64,000 nucleotides of DNA from Sanderia malayensis (GCA_013076295.1 RQOL01000618.1:2294001-2358000); one strand, 5' to 3'. Shown: positions 38,635 to 50,507, counted from the stretch's first letter. Notes: generated by a model not told the origin, from the letters alone. Numbers and translations are program-made.

Positions 38635-38966
38635 GACTGCTCTTCGCCTTTTGGTGATACAGCTTCTTGCACCAAATCAGATCTTTAATTCACTAATGTA
38701 TTTATGCCCATCGCTTCAGGTTCTTTGCGTTGCTTTAGATGGCCAGAATATATAGCGAGTTAGCTATAATGCTGTTTGTTTGTAGACCCTTTAAGTTCCA
38801 TCAAGTTTTATCCGTCGCATCACCATGCGACAATTTACAAATGGCTTCTTTAAAGTAATTATAAATATGAATATTATATTATAAAAACAATTCATTGCGT
38901 ATTGAAAAACCGTTGTCTTTTTTAAAAACATTCGGATGTTGAATATTCTAGATGACGTCATGATAA
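38635..38966. other. Convergent 3' ends of membralin and TRIM23
   Basis: Only 332 bp separate the stop codons of two convergent genes. No canonical AATAAA was found on either strand near the stops, so the 3' UTRs may extend into each other. No other element is seen. Confidence 0.4.
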
Positions 38967-41807
38967 CTATGGCGCAAACTCAGACATGAGCTGTCGTGCC
39001 ATCCAATCAAGTCCTTCATGTAAGCCCATGCCACTATGTGCGTCGCAGCCTAATATATTCCAACTTCTCCCGCAGCATAATTTATGCATTTCAAGCTTCT
39101 CTGATAATTCTTCCACTGACAACGAATTTGCAATATCCTGAAATAAGAAACGCGAGAAACTCAATTTACCTCCCTGAAAAACAAACTTCGTCAAATTGAC
39201 ATGCCTAAATGGGTAATAGGGGGGGCCAGAGGGGGTTGGGAGGGGGTTCCTGCCAGCGTCTTACCTGTTTATTAGCAAATACGAGTATCAATGCGTCTTT
39301 TAGTCTTTTTTCAGCCATCAATTTGGCGAGTTCCTCGCGTGCCTCGTCAACTCGTTCGTAATTCGAACTGTCCACAACAAAAATCACCGCTGAAAATAAC
39401 AGACCAAGCATTAGAAAGACCACACGTGACTGCAACACTTACTTAGAGCCATATCCTTAAAGGTATTGAATAAAATGCACTGTTCAGTGGCTTTGCACCT
39501 TGGGTATTCAGGTAGTAATGCCTCCACAGCGGCCTGAGCTTTTGCAACCCACCAACATCCCAAATTGTAAATTTCATGCTCTTATGTTCTATGGTCTCCA
39601 CATTGAACCCTGTAAAACGAGAGAGAGGCTATCAGAACGAGAGAGTGGCTATGAGAACGAGTAAAAAACTCGCTTTTCGTAACCCCCGGCAAAACTCTCC
39701 AGAAACAGTGAAACGTCATAGGAAAACGTATCGCGCGACGGGGAATGTGCATCTCACCGATTGTTGTTATTGCTGATACGAATTCATCTTGTTTCATTTT
39801 GAATAAAATCGACGTCTTTCCGGCGTTGTCGAGACCCAAAGCAACCACTCGCATCTCCATTTTCGGCCCAATGTGAACCCTGTTGTCCTTTGTGAATGCA
39901 ACAGGGATACTTGGTCCTTCGTTGCAAAGCTCTGCCAAGTCTGTAAACTGTTGTTGTTGCTCCTGCACAGTGTCAAGCAGGCTGAGCACATTGCTGCGCG
40001 CTTGAATAACCTACGCAAATGGCAAAGAACGAGGTCTACTAATTATGATGATCATGATGATATGTGGAGTCTATTATATGCATTAGACAGTGTTGTAGAA
40101 AGATAGGTGGGTGGGGGAAGACCCATAAACAATTTCTTGGTATTTCTTGCTGTTTATTAGCCCCTTGGGTTGATGGCTCTTGCTGGGAATAATAAAATTT
40201 GCAACATAGCCCCCAGGGGCTTATATGATACAGCCAGTAAGGGAGTTAACTATGATGCATTGGTTCATACCTCTGCGTCACATTTCTGCACTGCTTTTTC
40301 GCATTCTAAACAGACAGCTGATATCTGCAAGATGGAAAATAAGATCATAACCATTTGGTTTGCTTGCAGAATTGGCAACTCAAAGAATTGAGATTATTTG
40401 AACAGATTGTCTTCACCTGAGACATGAAAACTGCCATATCTTCTTGCTGTTGTCTCAATGAACAAAGTTTCTCACGTACAAAGTTATTAATCACAGCTAG
40501 TCCAGCTTCTTCTTGCTTGTTAATTGTATCTCTAAGATCGTCAAAGTATGCTTTCACTCTTCGTCTTGCTTCTTCCGCAGTTCCCATTACATGATCAGAC
40601 ACAAAAAGCCCGGCTTCGTCTTCCTGAACCACAACACCGCCTTTTCAGAAAATAGAGCATGATTATTTTCCATGTCAAGTCACATGCTTAGCAAAAATGA
40701 GAACTACAATGATAGCATACCTTCAATTTCATCAACAACTTTCATTATCTTAGTTGTATAATCAGACACTTCTTCGTAGAAAGTCTTGACGTGTCTTACA
40801 GCATTGACAATGGATGCCCTGACGCTTTCAGCTTCAATTTCTAAGAGCATGTGTTTATGTCCCTGATGTTTGCCGTAATCCTTGCAAATGTAGCACATCA
40901 GTGGCTGATCTCGACAAATCTCTTCCAAGCATGTGAACTCCAAAGTGTGATTTGGGTGCAAGGGGCATGGCGGGTTTCCTGAAGCAAGATCAGCAGAAGC
41001 ATAGTTGAATCACACACAGTATAATAAACCTTACCAGGAAATTAATTACTCTTAATTAATATAAATTAATTAATTAAGGAAATTAATCAATTGCATTTTT
41101 CTCAAGAGCATATCATGTTCATTACCTTTTGGTTTCTCGCAAATTGGCACTCGCTTATGTTTTGACAAGGTTTTTGTGGAATGGGTTGAATTTGAACACA
41201 ACTCGCAGAGGTGCGAAGAACAGACAGTGCAATACAACATGGCTACATGTTTTTCATCTTCATCACATCTTATTCTCTCCACAATATCATGAGTCTCCGG
41301 CAGCCCTTCATTCTCTCTCTTCTCCAACTGTAATCTTTCGAGCAGCTCAAGCAAAGCGTAGTTCTTTTTCAATCCCCATATTCCGGAATCATTAATGACA
41401 GTTGGTTGTCTATCGAAGGGACATAACAGTAATTGTTCTCTGACTGGAAGCTTTGTCAGGCATTCATGGCAGACAGAATGTCCGCATAGTAGAAGCCGAG
41501 GGACTCTATCCCCATTTAGACTGAACAGATCTTCACAGATTCCACATTCCAATGTCTAAAAATACAAGATTAGTATATAAACGTTAAAACTTCTATATAT
41601 GACAGGTGTCTCGGGACTCAGGTGGGGTGTGAAGGCAATTAGACATTTAGGCCAGGGGCAGTACTGTCGTGAATTTCCAAATATAATACTGTTTATGTCA
41701 GTTTTAGAATAAAACATGGATTAGGCATCTACTCTTAGCTAAAATATATAAAATTTACAAACATTTGGCTTCCGTTGTTTTCGTAAACTTGTGCCATTAG
41801 AAGCCAT
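38967..41807 (-). CDS. TRIM23: TRIM23, RING/B-box E3 ligase with ARF GTPase domain
   Basis: Orthologue of TRIM23 (ARD1), an E3 ubiquitin ligase fused to an ARF-family GTPase, with roles in antiviral signalling, autophagy and membrane traffic in mammals. Exons (minus): 41807-41763, 41555-41126, 40978-40721, 40640-40417, 40324-40271, 40010-39758, 39609-39499, 39389-39265, 39137-38967. Total 1671 nt, 556 aa (human 574). The RING shows [20 protein letters not shown] and CPFDR; two B-boxes follow ([27 protein letters not shown]); then coiled coil. The ARF domain has [16 protein letters not shown] (P-loop), TIGFNVET (switch I), WDVGG (G3) and FANKQD (G4), and ends [16 protein letters not shown]. 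The first exon ([15 protein letters not shown]) is the least certain. It is divergent from GILT, with 562 bp between the start codons. Confidence 0.95.
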
Positions 41808-42369
41808 ATCCTAACTTTGTCACCTGACCTTATAAATATAAACAAAGCATAGGGTACTTCATATATGAAAATTTCTAATCCCGAAAATTTATGACACGCG
41901 GAAATGCAAAAAGGGGTTTTGTAAATTGAAAATTTGAACCTTTATTTTATCATTTTATGTTTGGTTGAAAAAGTAATAGTGATAAACACCGATTCACACA
42001 CTGGAATTATTGGCGAAGAGCAAAATGGGTTTGTTTGGGGTTTGTTTATTTTGCTCTTTGTCTTGTGACTTTTGTTGGTCACATGCGAAGGGCAGTTTAA
42101 TTAATTTTGAATTTTCACAATGGCCCATGTCACATGAGGTTCAGCAGGAAATCGGACCACCTCTCATGTGATTGCAATTTAATATGTGCTGCCTGCAAAG
42201 TTTGCAATTCACCACACCACCATATTTCAATAAAAAGAGAACAAGGAAGGTTTGTTGCTCACTTAACAATTTGAGCGAGTGCAGTGAAGAGGACAGTATT
42301 ATTCGTTCTGAAAAAGAGCAGTAACAAAGTATAAACAAGTTATAAATTTCACCGCTGAAAGTAACAAAA
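41808..42369. promoter_or_regulatory. Bidirectional upstream region, TRIM23 and GILT
   Basis: The 562 bp between two divergent start codons should hold both promoters and 5' UTRs. A direct repeat of TTTGTTT and a TTGTGACTTTTGTTGGTCACA-like imperfect palindrome near 42060-42085 are visible. No defined operator or TATA box is claimed. Confidence 0.35.
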
Positions 42370-43950
42370 ATGTTGACGTTCATTTTGTGCTTTGCTGCTG
42401 CTATATGCTCAACACAGGCTTTTACTGTTGGACTTAATCCCTGCAACAATCCAAAAAACTGGTGCTCAAGCAAAGAATTCGCGAAAAAATGCGGGGTATG
42501 TGTACAATAAATACAGTAGCTTTTTTCATTAATATTTTTAAATTCTCCAGCTATGAAATTAATAATATTTGATTTATTTTAGGTGTTGGAATATTGCAAA
42601 ATAGAATGGGGCAAAACTGGTAGACAATTTGACACTAAATTTAGCCTTTTAAGAAAATTGGAAAAAAGCACGGAAATTGGAGCCTCTCCAGTCAAAGTCG
42701 CCTTGTATTACGAATCACTTTGCCCTGGCTGCAGGCAGTTCATTGCCTCACAATTATTTCCAACTTTTCAAAAACTTGATTCTTCTGGTATTCTTAGTAT
42801 CGAATTGGTGCCGTACGGTAACGCTCAAGTAAGCACAAATATTTTTACGGAATGTAGGCTCAAATTCTCTCAAAATTTGAAAATAATGTGTAAGAATAAA
42901 GCCTAAGGCTGAAGCGCTATTAGGACAAATATATTTTGTTTATCCGAACTCACATTTTTTTCACAGGAAAGACAACAAGGAAGTCAGTGGGAGTTCTTTT
43001 GCCAGCATGGTGCAACTGAATGCTATGGAAATCTCATTGAGGTGATTATATTAACCAATCAGCAATAACAATTTGGCACAAAACTTTCAGTGCCCTTTTT
43101 GCAAGGCACTTGCATTGATAGCAATATTGATGCTAAGCTATCCATCATTTCAACCCTACTCTACTAAGTATTTCGATGATGTAAATTGCATTATAGCTAA
43201 GCTAATGTTTCTTTTTTTGGAATTTTCTATTCAGTCTTGTGCCTTGCACCTCCTCAACAACAACCAAACAAGATTTATGCCGTTCATCTCATGTCTGGAA
43301 TATTACGGAGCAAGTCAAGCAAATGCAGAATATGTAAGTTATGATATTGTTGGACTTTCCATTTTTGCATTTACAACTATCATTTTCTATCTATTCAATA
43401 CATTAATACAATCTGGATCTTTTGCATGAACGCTACTTGGTTTCATTTCAGTGTGCTGGCATTCACAAGATTGATTACACTCCAATCCAGACATGTGTTG
43501 GAAGTAGCCAAGGGAACCAGTTGCAACATGAGGTAATAAAATATTAATAGATTTAAATAATAATGGCCGCAAAAGCATATATACAAGTTGGAATTGTTTG
43601 GTTTATTATTATCGTTTTTTTCTGCAGAATGCATTAAAAACAAATGCTTTGAACCCCCCTCATAAATTTGTTCCATGGATCACAGTCAACGGGGTGAGTC
43701 TGTTGCTTCTTTCTCTTTCTTTCTTTACAGAAACATATAATATTTAATTCTTTAGTTGTATTTTTAACTCTATACTAGGCATAACTTCATGTTTGTCAGT
43801 TTAATCTAATTTTAGGTTCATACGGATGCTATTCAAACTCAAATGCAAACCAACATGCTTGAGTATGTATGCAACACATACCAAGGAACTAAACCAGCAG
43901 CGTGCACAAATGCCAAAGAGAAGCAACCGAATGTCTGCTACAAAAATTAA
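42370..43950 (+). CDS. IFI30: GILT, lysosomal thiol reductase
   Basis: Gamma-interferon-inducible lysosomal thiol reductase family; reduces protein disulphides in endolysosomes. Exons 42370-42495, 42583-42828, 42967-43041, 43235-43333, 43452-43532, 43628-43693, 43816-43950, all with phase-0 introns; 275 aa. A signal peptide ([17 protein letters not shown]) starts the protein. The CXXC active site is CPGC in [11 protein letters not shown]. The GILT signature [11 protein letters not shown] is complete, followed by SCALHLL and [10 protein letters not shown]. The late [12 protein letters not shown] block is conserved. Extra C-terminal cysteines are present (NACTNAK-type region). AATAAA lies at 44052. 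In vertebrates it is interferon-induced; induction here is not shown by sequence. Confidence 0.96.
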
Positions 43951-44322
43951 TTGCAAATTGCAAAGGAAACATGTTCTATTGTGCAAGACTGAAAGCTTTT
44001 TGTAACTATAGTTTTGATATTGTTTTTGATAAATTTGGGGATTTGGGAATTAATAAATGTTTTTAACATTTAACATCATGTAATATGATCAAGGAACTGA
44101 GAGATTTGATTATTTATTACACTTCAGCAAGGTTTTGTTTTGTATTATCTGTATTATGCTGAATTTCTTAATTAACTTCGAAATTAATTTGGAATATTTT
44201 GGGGAAAATCTTGGGACTGCGATGCGTATTTTCAAGCATACTAAGCATTATCAGCGATTCATTTACGACGACTGTTAAGTGGCGTGTCCAGCGTGTCGTT
44301 TTGCTCTTTGACAACTTTAATC
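43951..44322. other. GILT 3' UTR and ELAV-like upstream region
   Basis: Contains the GILT poly(A) signal (AATAAA, 44052-44057) and 5' sequence of the ELAV-like gene. The gap between the two genes is under 400 bp. No further feature is seen. Confidence 0.45.
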
Positions 44323-45429
44323 ATGGAAGGATTATATGGACAAAATTTGGATGCTTTTGGAAATTCAAGTCATATAAAATCCGAACCAATAACAGCTGGA
44401 GGAGGTCCTAATAAGACAAATTTAATTGTCAATTATATTCCGCAGAGTTTATCGCAAGAAGAAATACGGAATATGTTCAGTGCAATAGGCCCGGTAAAGA
44501 ATTGCAAACTTGTCAGGGACCATGCTTCGGGCATCAGTCTTGGATACGCTTTTCTTGAATACGCCACCGCCGAAGATGCACAGAAGGCTATTTTGAAGCT
44601 GGATAAATGCCAGATTGAAAACAAGACGATGCGTGTGAGTTATTCAAGGCCTTCTTCATCTGATATAAAAAATGCTAATTTATATATAGCTGGTCTTCCT
44701 TCAACTGTAGATGAAGATAAGCTAAGCATTCTGTTCAGTACCTTTGGACAAATCATAACTCACAAAGTTCTTTACAATTCTGATGGAACGAGCAGAGGGG
44801 TTGGATTTGTACGATATGATAAGCGAAGTGAAGCACAGAGTGCCATTAATACAATGAATGGTAAACTGCTGGATGGTGCATCGGCTCCATTGACTGTAAA
44901 ATACGCCATTCCCCCAGCAGTCAAAAACGTCAACCAACCGATTCTTGGCATGCTTGCGAATCCAACGAATCCGGTAAATTCATCTTCTCGAAATCAAAAT
45001 GTCAGATTCAACCCTCTGACTGCTACAGTTAACAGCTCGACGGCTGGAGTGGCTGGCATGATGGCTGCGGCTGCTGCAGCCCAACAGCAGGTCCAGCAAA
45101 CAATCCAAACACCGGCTCACAATGCTTTGGCTGTGACAACTTTAGACCAGACGTCACCTGCAACTGGACCTTGGTGCATCTATGTCTATGGTTTGCAGCC
45201 AACAGCAACTGAGACAACGTTGTACCAGCTTTTTGCCCCATTTGGTGCTATTCTAAGTGTTCATTTGATTCGGGATCTCACCCAGCCAGAACAACCATGT
45301 AAAGGGTATGGCTTTGTGAATTTTGTCAATAATACTGATGCACATAGGGCTGTAATGCAGATGAATAATTTCTTATTCGAGGAGAAATATCTGCAAGTTT
45401 CTTTTAAGAATGCAAAGGGAGTCAAATAA
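44323..45429 (+). CDS. ELAV-like RNA-binding protein, intronless
   Basis: RNA-binding protein of the ELAV/Hu family with three RRMs; such proteins bind AU-rich RNA and regulate splicing, stability and translation. 368 aa, ATG at 44323 (the open frame upstream lacks another ATG). RRM1: RNP2 LIVNYIP (34-40), RNP1 LGYAFLEY (73-80). RRM2: LYIAGLP (120-126), RGVGFVRY (158-165). The hinge is Asn/Ala/Gln-rich (MMAAAAAAQQQVQQ). RRM3: IYVYGLQP and KGYGFVNF near the C-terminus. The spacing between RRM1 and RRM2 is ELAV-like. It has no introns, unlike most neighbours, so it may be an old retrocopy that stayed functional. A long AT-rich 3' UTR with AATAAA at 45891 follows. Confidence 0.93.
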   Translation: MEGLYGQNLDAFGNSSHIKSEPITAGGGPNKTNLIVNYIPQSLSQEEIRNMFSAIGPVKNCKLVRDHASGISLGYAFLEYATAEDAQKAILKLDKCQIENKTMRVSYSRPSSSDIKNANLYIAGLPSTVDEDKLSILFSTFGQIITHKVLYNSDGTSRGVGFVRYDKRSEAQSAINTMNGKLLDGASAPLTVKYAIPPAVKNVNQPILGMLANPTNPVNSSSRNQNVRFNPLTATVNSSTAGVAGMMAAAAAAQQQVQQTIQTPAHNALAVTTLDQTSPATGPWCIYVYGLQPTATETTLYQLFAPFGAILSVHLIRDLTQPEQPCKGYGFVNFVNNTDAHRAVMQMNNFLFEEKYLQVSFKNAKGVK

Positions 45430-46389
45430 CCATAACAAAGTTGCATTTGAATGCTGGAACTATGGAACCGATTAAAATGTGGGGAAGCTGATAAACAATA
45501 CTGTTTATCAGTATTGTTTATCAGTGTTGATTATTATTGTTTATTGTTAGTATTGTTTACCATCTTTTATTATATTCATTATCATTACCAAAGTCATGAA
45601 TATTACTTTTATGTTTTCAATGATTTATTGAGTATTTATTTCTTATTGTTTTACTTTGTCATGGCCAAGACTGAACAAACATTTATATGTGTTATTATCA
45701 AGTATATCCTACCACTTGTGTTTGAGTATTATTTGTTTATGTAATCTTAGATTTATCTATTAAAATCTATCATTTATTCATTGGTTTATTCACAATTTAT
45801 TATTATTTGTTGTTGTTTCTTCTTTGCATTGTTATTTGTTTCCTTTTGATTCATATTTAACTATTTGATTTTTTATTTTTTGTTATTTGAAATAAATTAA
45901 CTTATGCTTGAATATTATTTCTTTCTTATTTGATCCTTTATCTTGAACAACATGACTTGTAATTACAGAATCTTATAGCAAGTGAGTTTATGTTTTACTT
46001 TTATAGTAAATCTTTATTACTTAATCTTAACTCCATTATTTAGAATGTTTCTAATACCTGACATTCTTATTGTTTACTTATCATTATTAAGCATCATTTT
46101 ATATTTGGGTATACAAGAGTGCACATGTAACATTTGAAATTGGGGGGGGGGGACTTACAATGGGGGGGACTTTTATTATGTTTTTCTTTTGGACTGTCTT
46201 GGAATAATACATTAAGTAGGAAGTGAGTTGTCATTGAGGTAAGTATACAGGGTTGTGATATCAATATGTTTCGAAACAAAGCTTTATTGAAACAGAACAA
46301 AAAATGCTTATTTGGGTACTAAATTTTTGTATATATTAACATTTTTGGAATGGCTCAGAAAAGGGGATTGTGACCCCCATAGCCACCTA
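45430..46389 (+). other. AT-rich 3' region of the ELAV-like gene
   Basis: Extremely T-rich on the plus strand with many ATTTA/TTTATT words, the type of sequence ELAV proteins bind. AATAAA at 45891-45896 may end the transcript. A run of 12 or more G at 46142-46155 and another of seven at about 46163 lie just before the palindrome. Confidence 0.45.
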
Positions 46390-46511
46390 ATGTGTGGCCC
46401 ATGAGGAGTAGTGCGTTTGCTCATAATTTTATCTTCCAACAGTTAGCTTCTTCAAGGCTGTCAATTTTCATTTATTATATTATTTTTTCAGATCAGATCC
46501 AATGGATAGCA

Positions 46512-46679
46512 ATGCAGAAATGTGATTGGATAATTCTCAGAGGCATGGGCCCCAGCTACAATGGAGCATGCGTGTTCTTTTCTTCACACTTCATCATTCG
46601 CGCCACTTTGATTCGAAGGAAAGACGTGTCGCAAGGCAAACCGAAAAAGGATGGTAAAAGGAGTGAATTCCAGTTATAA
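46512..46679 (+). pseudogene. Left-arm copy of a repeat-encoded first exon
   Basis: Frame MQKCDWIILRGMGPSYNGAC, continuing 55 codons to a TAA. The right-arm counterpart (51245-51074, minus) reads MQKRDWIILRGMGLSYNEAC and stays open to a GTAAGT donor. The left copy therefore seems truncated relative to the right. No family recognised. Confidence 0.35.
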
Positions 46680-47545
46680 AAGCAAGTTTGATGGTAAGTT
46701 CTTCATCTTGAGCAATTTATGGACCGAGTTGGCATCTCCATAATTTTTCATTGCAAATGAGATTTGTAAAACAAAGACGAGGCTGGAAATATTTCATCGA
46801 AGCGAGAGATGTGCCAGGCCTAAGTCTACAGCTACTGGCAGCAAGGATGCTTTTATTCAATTTATTTATGTCGTGCGTATTATCCTAATCAGTGATAATG
46901 GGTATAAGTTTATATTTCCCCTTCAGGAAATTAAGAATTAATAATAGCACCAACGTCAAAGCTGAGATTGGCAGGCGCCAACTGACAAAACATATAAAAG
47001 GTATGAGTTATAAAGGCAGTTAATTTCTTGTAAGGAATTAAATTTTTGAGACGTTCTCGTAAAATAATTTCAACTAAAGCGTTAGGGATAAATTTATTTC
47101 ATTGGATAATAAAGAAATTTGTTGGGCTTATTCTGCAACTACTCCTGCCCTAATGCAGCAAAGATTAGTTCATTCAATTTTTTAGTGCGGAGTATCTTAA
47201 CATTATTATTTATGATGGACACAATTTTTAATTTCAATTTCTTTTCTCCTTCAAGAAACCAAAAGTTCAAAGTAGCGCCAAAATTGTGCAGGTTCGCCCC
47301 AACCGTACCGTCAGAGTCAGAGAAGGTTAAAGGTATGAGCTATAAGCGCATGGATTTTCTTCTACCTAATTTCATTCGTGAGATTGTCTCGTAAAATAAT
47401 TCCATCTAAACGTTTGGGGATAAACATTATTCGATGATAGAGGGGCTCGAACCTATGCATTACCTCGCATTTATCGTTATGTGTTAAGCCTAATATTCCT
47501 TATTTATTAATTAAAAAAGAATATTTTTATGAATGACTCGAACCC

Positions 47546-47617
47546 CTGACTCGAACTCATTGTGACAGGCTTCATTAATATTGAACACTTTTTGAACAGG
47601 CGCTTTACCTACCTATC
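47546..47617 (-). other. tRNA-like A/B box pair, left arm
   Basis: Mirror of the element at 50436-50507. On the minus strand it shows an A-box-like TAGGTAAAGCGCCTG and B-box-like words GAGTTCGAGTCA and GGGTTCGAGTCA. This resembles a tRNA-derived internal Pol III promoter, as in SINEs; it does not form a complete tRNA. Confidence 0.4.
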
Positions 47618-48004
47618 TAATCCCACCCTCCTCCCTTTCGAGATACCTGTATTTTATACTGAAACAATTGAAGCTTATTAACATTTCCTTTGTTAGTTCG
47701 AGCCTAATCTATTGTTGCTCCTTTATTATCATACCAATGTTATCTACCAATACTATTTAGCTTGCATCACAATCTATAGGAATGTCTTTATATGCATTGA
47801 ATAGCTTGAAGAATGTGCTCCCTTGGCGATGATGCTCATGCAACTATTTCTTATAATTCATTAAAGTTGATTATCTTGCGACATTGCAATGCATTCATTC
47901 AACTGTGCCATAGTTTGATTTCTCATGGTATTCATGGAATTTTGGCTCCCTAACCCCAAACGACGAGTATAAATGTCTGAGTAACGCGCATCTTTTTCTT
48001 TCAG

Positions 48005-48598
48005 TCCTTTCACGTCGACGAAGCATGCGGGTGTTGTCCTACGGAAAGAAGACTTTGCTTGTTCCAGCTCAACTCTTCGTAGGCCCTGATTTTGGTTTAC
48101 TCGACCGACGACACAAGTCAATGGCTTTGATTCGAGTTCACATTCAAGTTGGCTTTCCGTTTAGTAGCCCTTTGAAGTCTGCTGCAACATCAATGAATGA
48201 TAAGTAATTTATATGTCCTTGTATTAATATTCCCTTTAATTTGCTTCAGACATTTCAGTTTCTCTTTTGCCTCGTTCTTCTCGTATTGCTTCCTTGCTTC
48301 GACTTGTGCATCCAACGCAATTTATTCGTCATCCACATTGCATAACTTTACCAAACATGGCCAGAAAGGAAGATGAAGTTGATGGCGATATGATATTTCA
48401 TTTTGTTTAATACAATGTTTCTCTATACTTTGTCGCATAGATTTAATTGTCCTTTGCTTTCATTTATCTCCTTTCAAATTATTTTTCAGGAAGAAGCCCA
48501 CGAAGTCGAAGAAGAAATCATTTGAATTTCATATAAAAAAACATGTCGCATTGTCTCTTTTTTGTCTTCTGATCTTTTTTAATGTTAATGTAATCTAA
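48005..48598 (+). CDS. Repeat-encoded exons, left arm (uncertain strand)
   Basis: Plus-strand reading: exon 48005-48203 (acceptor TTTCAG, then LSRRRSMRVLSYGKKTLLV, ending SMNDK at a GTAATT donor) joins in frame to 48490-48598, a basic end (KKPTKSKKKSFEFHIKK) and a stop. The right arm holds the same at 50047-49849 and 49562-49454 on the minus strand. The antisense strand is also open (48121-47861, 86 codons, ending NECIAMSQDNQL), so I cannot decide which strand codes. No family recognised. Confidence 0.3.
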
Positions 48599-48724
48599 GA
48601 TAAGACTAGATAAAGATAGGTTATATTAGAATTAGAATATATGTAGTCGTAATCAATAGATACAAAATAGATAGTTATAACATAACATATACATAAGATA
48701 GGTAGTTACAATAGATAGATCATA

Positions 48725-49330
48725 AGATAGGTGCGCGCGCAGCGGGGTCTTTCTCTTACCAATCCAAACGGATTGGATAAGAGAAAGAAGTGGGTGGGAG
48801 AGGGCCTTTCTCCCTAATCCGCACATTGGATTGGGGAAAAAGGGAGAGTAGAGTGGGTGGGAGGGGGAGAGAGTAGAAAACTCTCTCTTCCTCTCACCAG
48901 CAGAGAGGGGGGGGAGAATGGGTAGAGAAAGAGAGAGAGTGGGGGGGGGGACAGAGACAGAGGTAGTGAAGAGTAAGGGGGAACTAGGGAGAGAGAGAGT
49001 GGAGGCGAGAGAGGGAGTGAAGGGGGACATAGATGAGAGAAATGATGTAGGGTTTCTGTATTTGTCTTTCGCACTACCATTCTCTCTCCCTTTACCTCTC
49101 CCCACTCTTCTCTCTATCCCGCCTCTGTTCCCCCTCACTCCCTCTGTCCCCCCTCTCTGCTGGTGAGAGGAAGAGAGAGTTTTCTACTCTCTCTCCCTCC
49201 CACCCACTCCACTCTCCCTTTTTCCCCAAGGGGAGAAAGGCCCTCTCCCACCCCACTTCTTTCTCTTATCCAATCCGTTCGGATTGGTAAGAGAAAGACC
49301 CCGCTGCGCGCGCACCTATCTTATGATCTA
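48725..49330. repeat. Centre of the palindrome with purine/pyrimidine tracts
   Basis: Each side begins with a GTGCGCGCGC tract and a local hairpin (ACCAATCC and GGATTGG flanked by CTTTCTC/GAGAAAG). The inner 48906-49160 is almost pure purine on the left (GAGAGGGGGGG, GGAGAGAGA) and pyrimidine on the right (CTCTCTCCC). Such mirrored polypurine/polypyrimidine DNA can form cruciform or triplex structures. Confidence 0.8.
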
Positions 49331-49453
49331 TCTATTGTAACTACCTATCTTATGTATATGTTATGTTATAACTATCTTATTCTATTTTGTGTCTATTGAT
49401 TACGACTACATATATTCTAATTCTAATATAACCTATCTTTATCTAGTCTTATC

Positions 49454-50191
49454 TTAGATTACATTAACATTAAAAAAGATCAGAAGACAAAAAAGAGACA
49501 ATGCGACATGTTTTTTTATATGAAATTCAAATGATTTCTTCTTCGACTTCGTGGGCTTCTTCCTGAAAAATAATTTGAAAGGAGATAAATGAAAGCAAAG
49601 GACAATTAAATCTATGCGACAAAGTATAGAGAAACATTGTATTAAACAAAATGAAATATCATATCGCCATCAACTTCATCTTCCTTTCTGGCCATGTTTG
49701 GTAAAGTTATGCAATGTGGATGACGAATAAATTGCGTTGGATGCACAAGTCGAAGCAAGGAAGCAATACGAGAAGAACGAGGCAAAAGAGAAACTGAAAT
49801 GTCTGAAGCAAATTAAAGGGAATATTAATACAAGGACATATAAATTACTTATCCTTCACTGATGTTGCAGCAGACTTCAGAAGGCTACTAAACGGAAAGC
49901 CAACTTGAATGTGAACTCGAATCAAAGCCATTGACTTGTGTCGTCGGTCGAGTAAACCAAAATCTGGGCCTACGAAGAGTTGAGCTGGAACAAGCAAAGT
50001 CTTCTTTCCGTAGGACAACACCCGCATGCTTCGTCGACGTGAAAGGACTGAAAGAAAAAGATGCGCGTTACTCAGACATTTATACTCGTCGTTTGGGGTT
50101 AGGGAGCCAAAATTCCATGAATACCATGAGAAATCAAACTATGGCACAGTTGAATGAATGCATTGCAATGTCGCAAGATAATCAACTTTAA
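49454..50191 (-). CDS. Repeat-encoded exons, right arm (uncertain strand)
   Basis: Mirror of the left-arm exons. On the minus strand 50047-49849 and 49562-49454 are open and joinable. On the plus strand 49931-50191 is open for 86 codons (TCVVGRVNQNLGLRRVELEQ onward) without an ATG start. The near-identity of the two arms over this stretch shows either recent duplication or gene conversion between arms. No recognised family. Confidence 0.3.
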
Positions 50192-50435
50192 TGAATTATA
50201 AGAAATAGTTGCATGAGCATCATCGCCAAGGGAGCACATTCTTCAAGCTATTCAATGCATATAAAGACATTCCTATAGATTGTGATGCAAGCTAAATTGT
50301 ATTGGTAGATAAACATTGGTATGATAATAAAGGAGCAACAATAGATTAGGCTCGAACTAACAAAGGAAATGTTAATAAGCTTCAATTGTTTCAGTATAAA
50401 ATACAGGTATCTCGAAAGGGAGGAGGGTGGGAATA

Positions 50436-50507
50436 GATAAGTAGGTAAAGCGCCTGTTCAAAAAGTGTTCAATATCAAAGAAACCTGTCGCAATGAGTTC
50501 GAGTCAC
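50436..50507 (+). other. tRNA-like A/B box pair, right arm
   Basis: GATAAGTAGGTAAAGCGCC (50436-50454) looks like a tRNA D-arm/A box and GAGTTCGAGTCAC (50495-50507) like a T-arm/B box (GGTTCGANTCC). The 41 bp between them suits a Pol III internal promoter. A second GTTCGAGCCCC word is at 50601. No complete cloverleaf could be drawn, so this is more likely a tRNA-derived SINE fragment. Confidence 0.45.
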
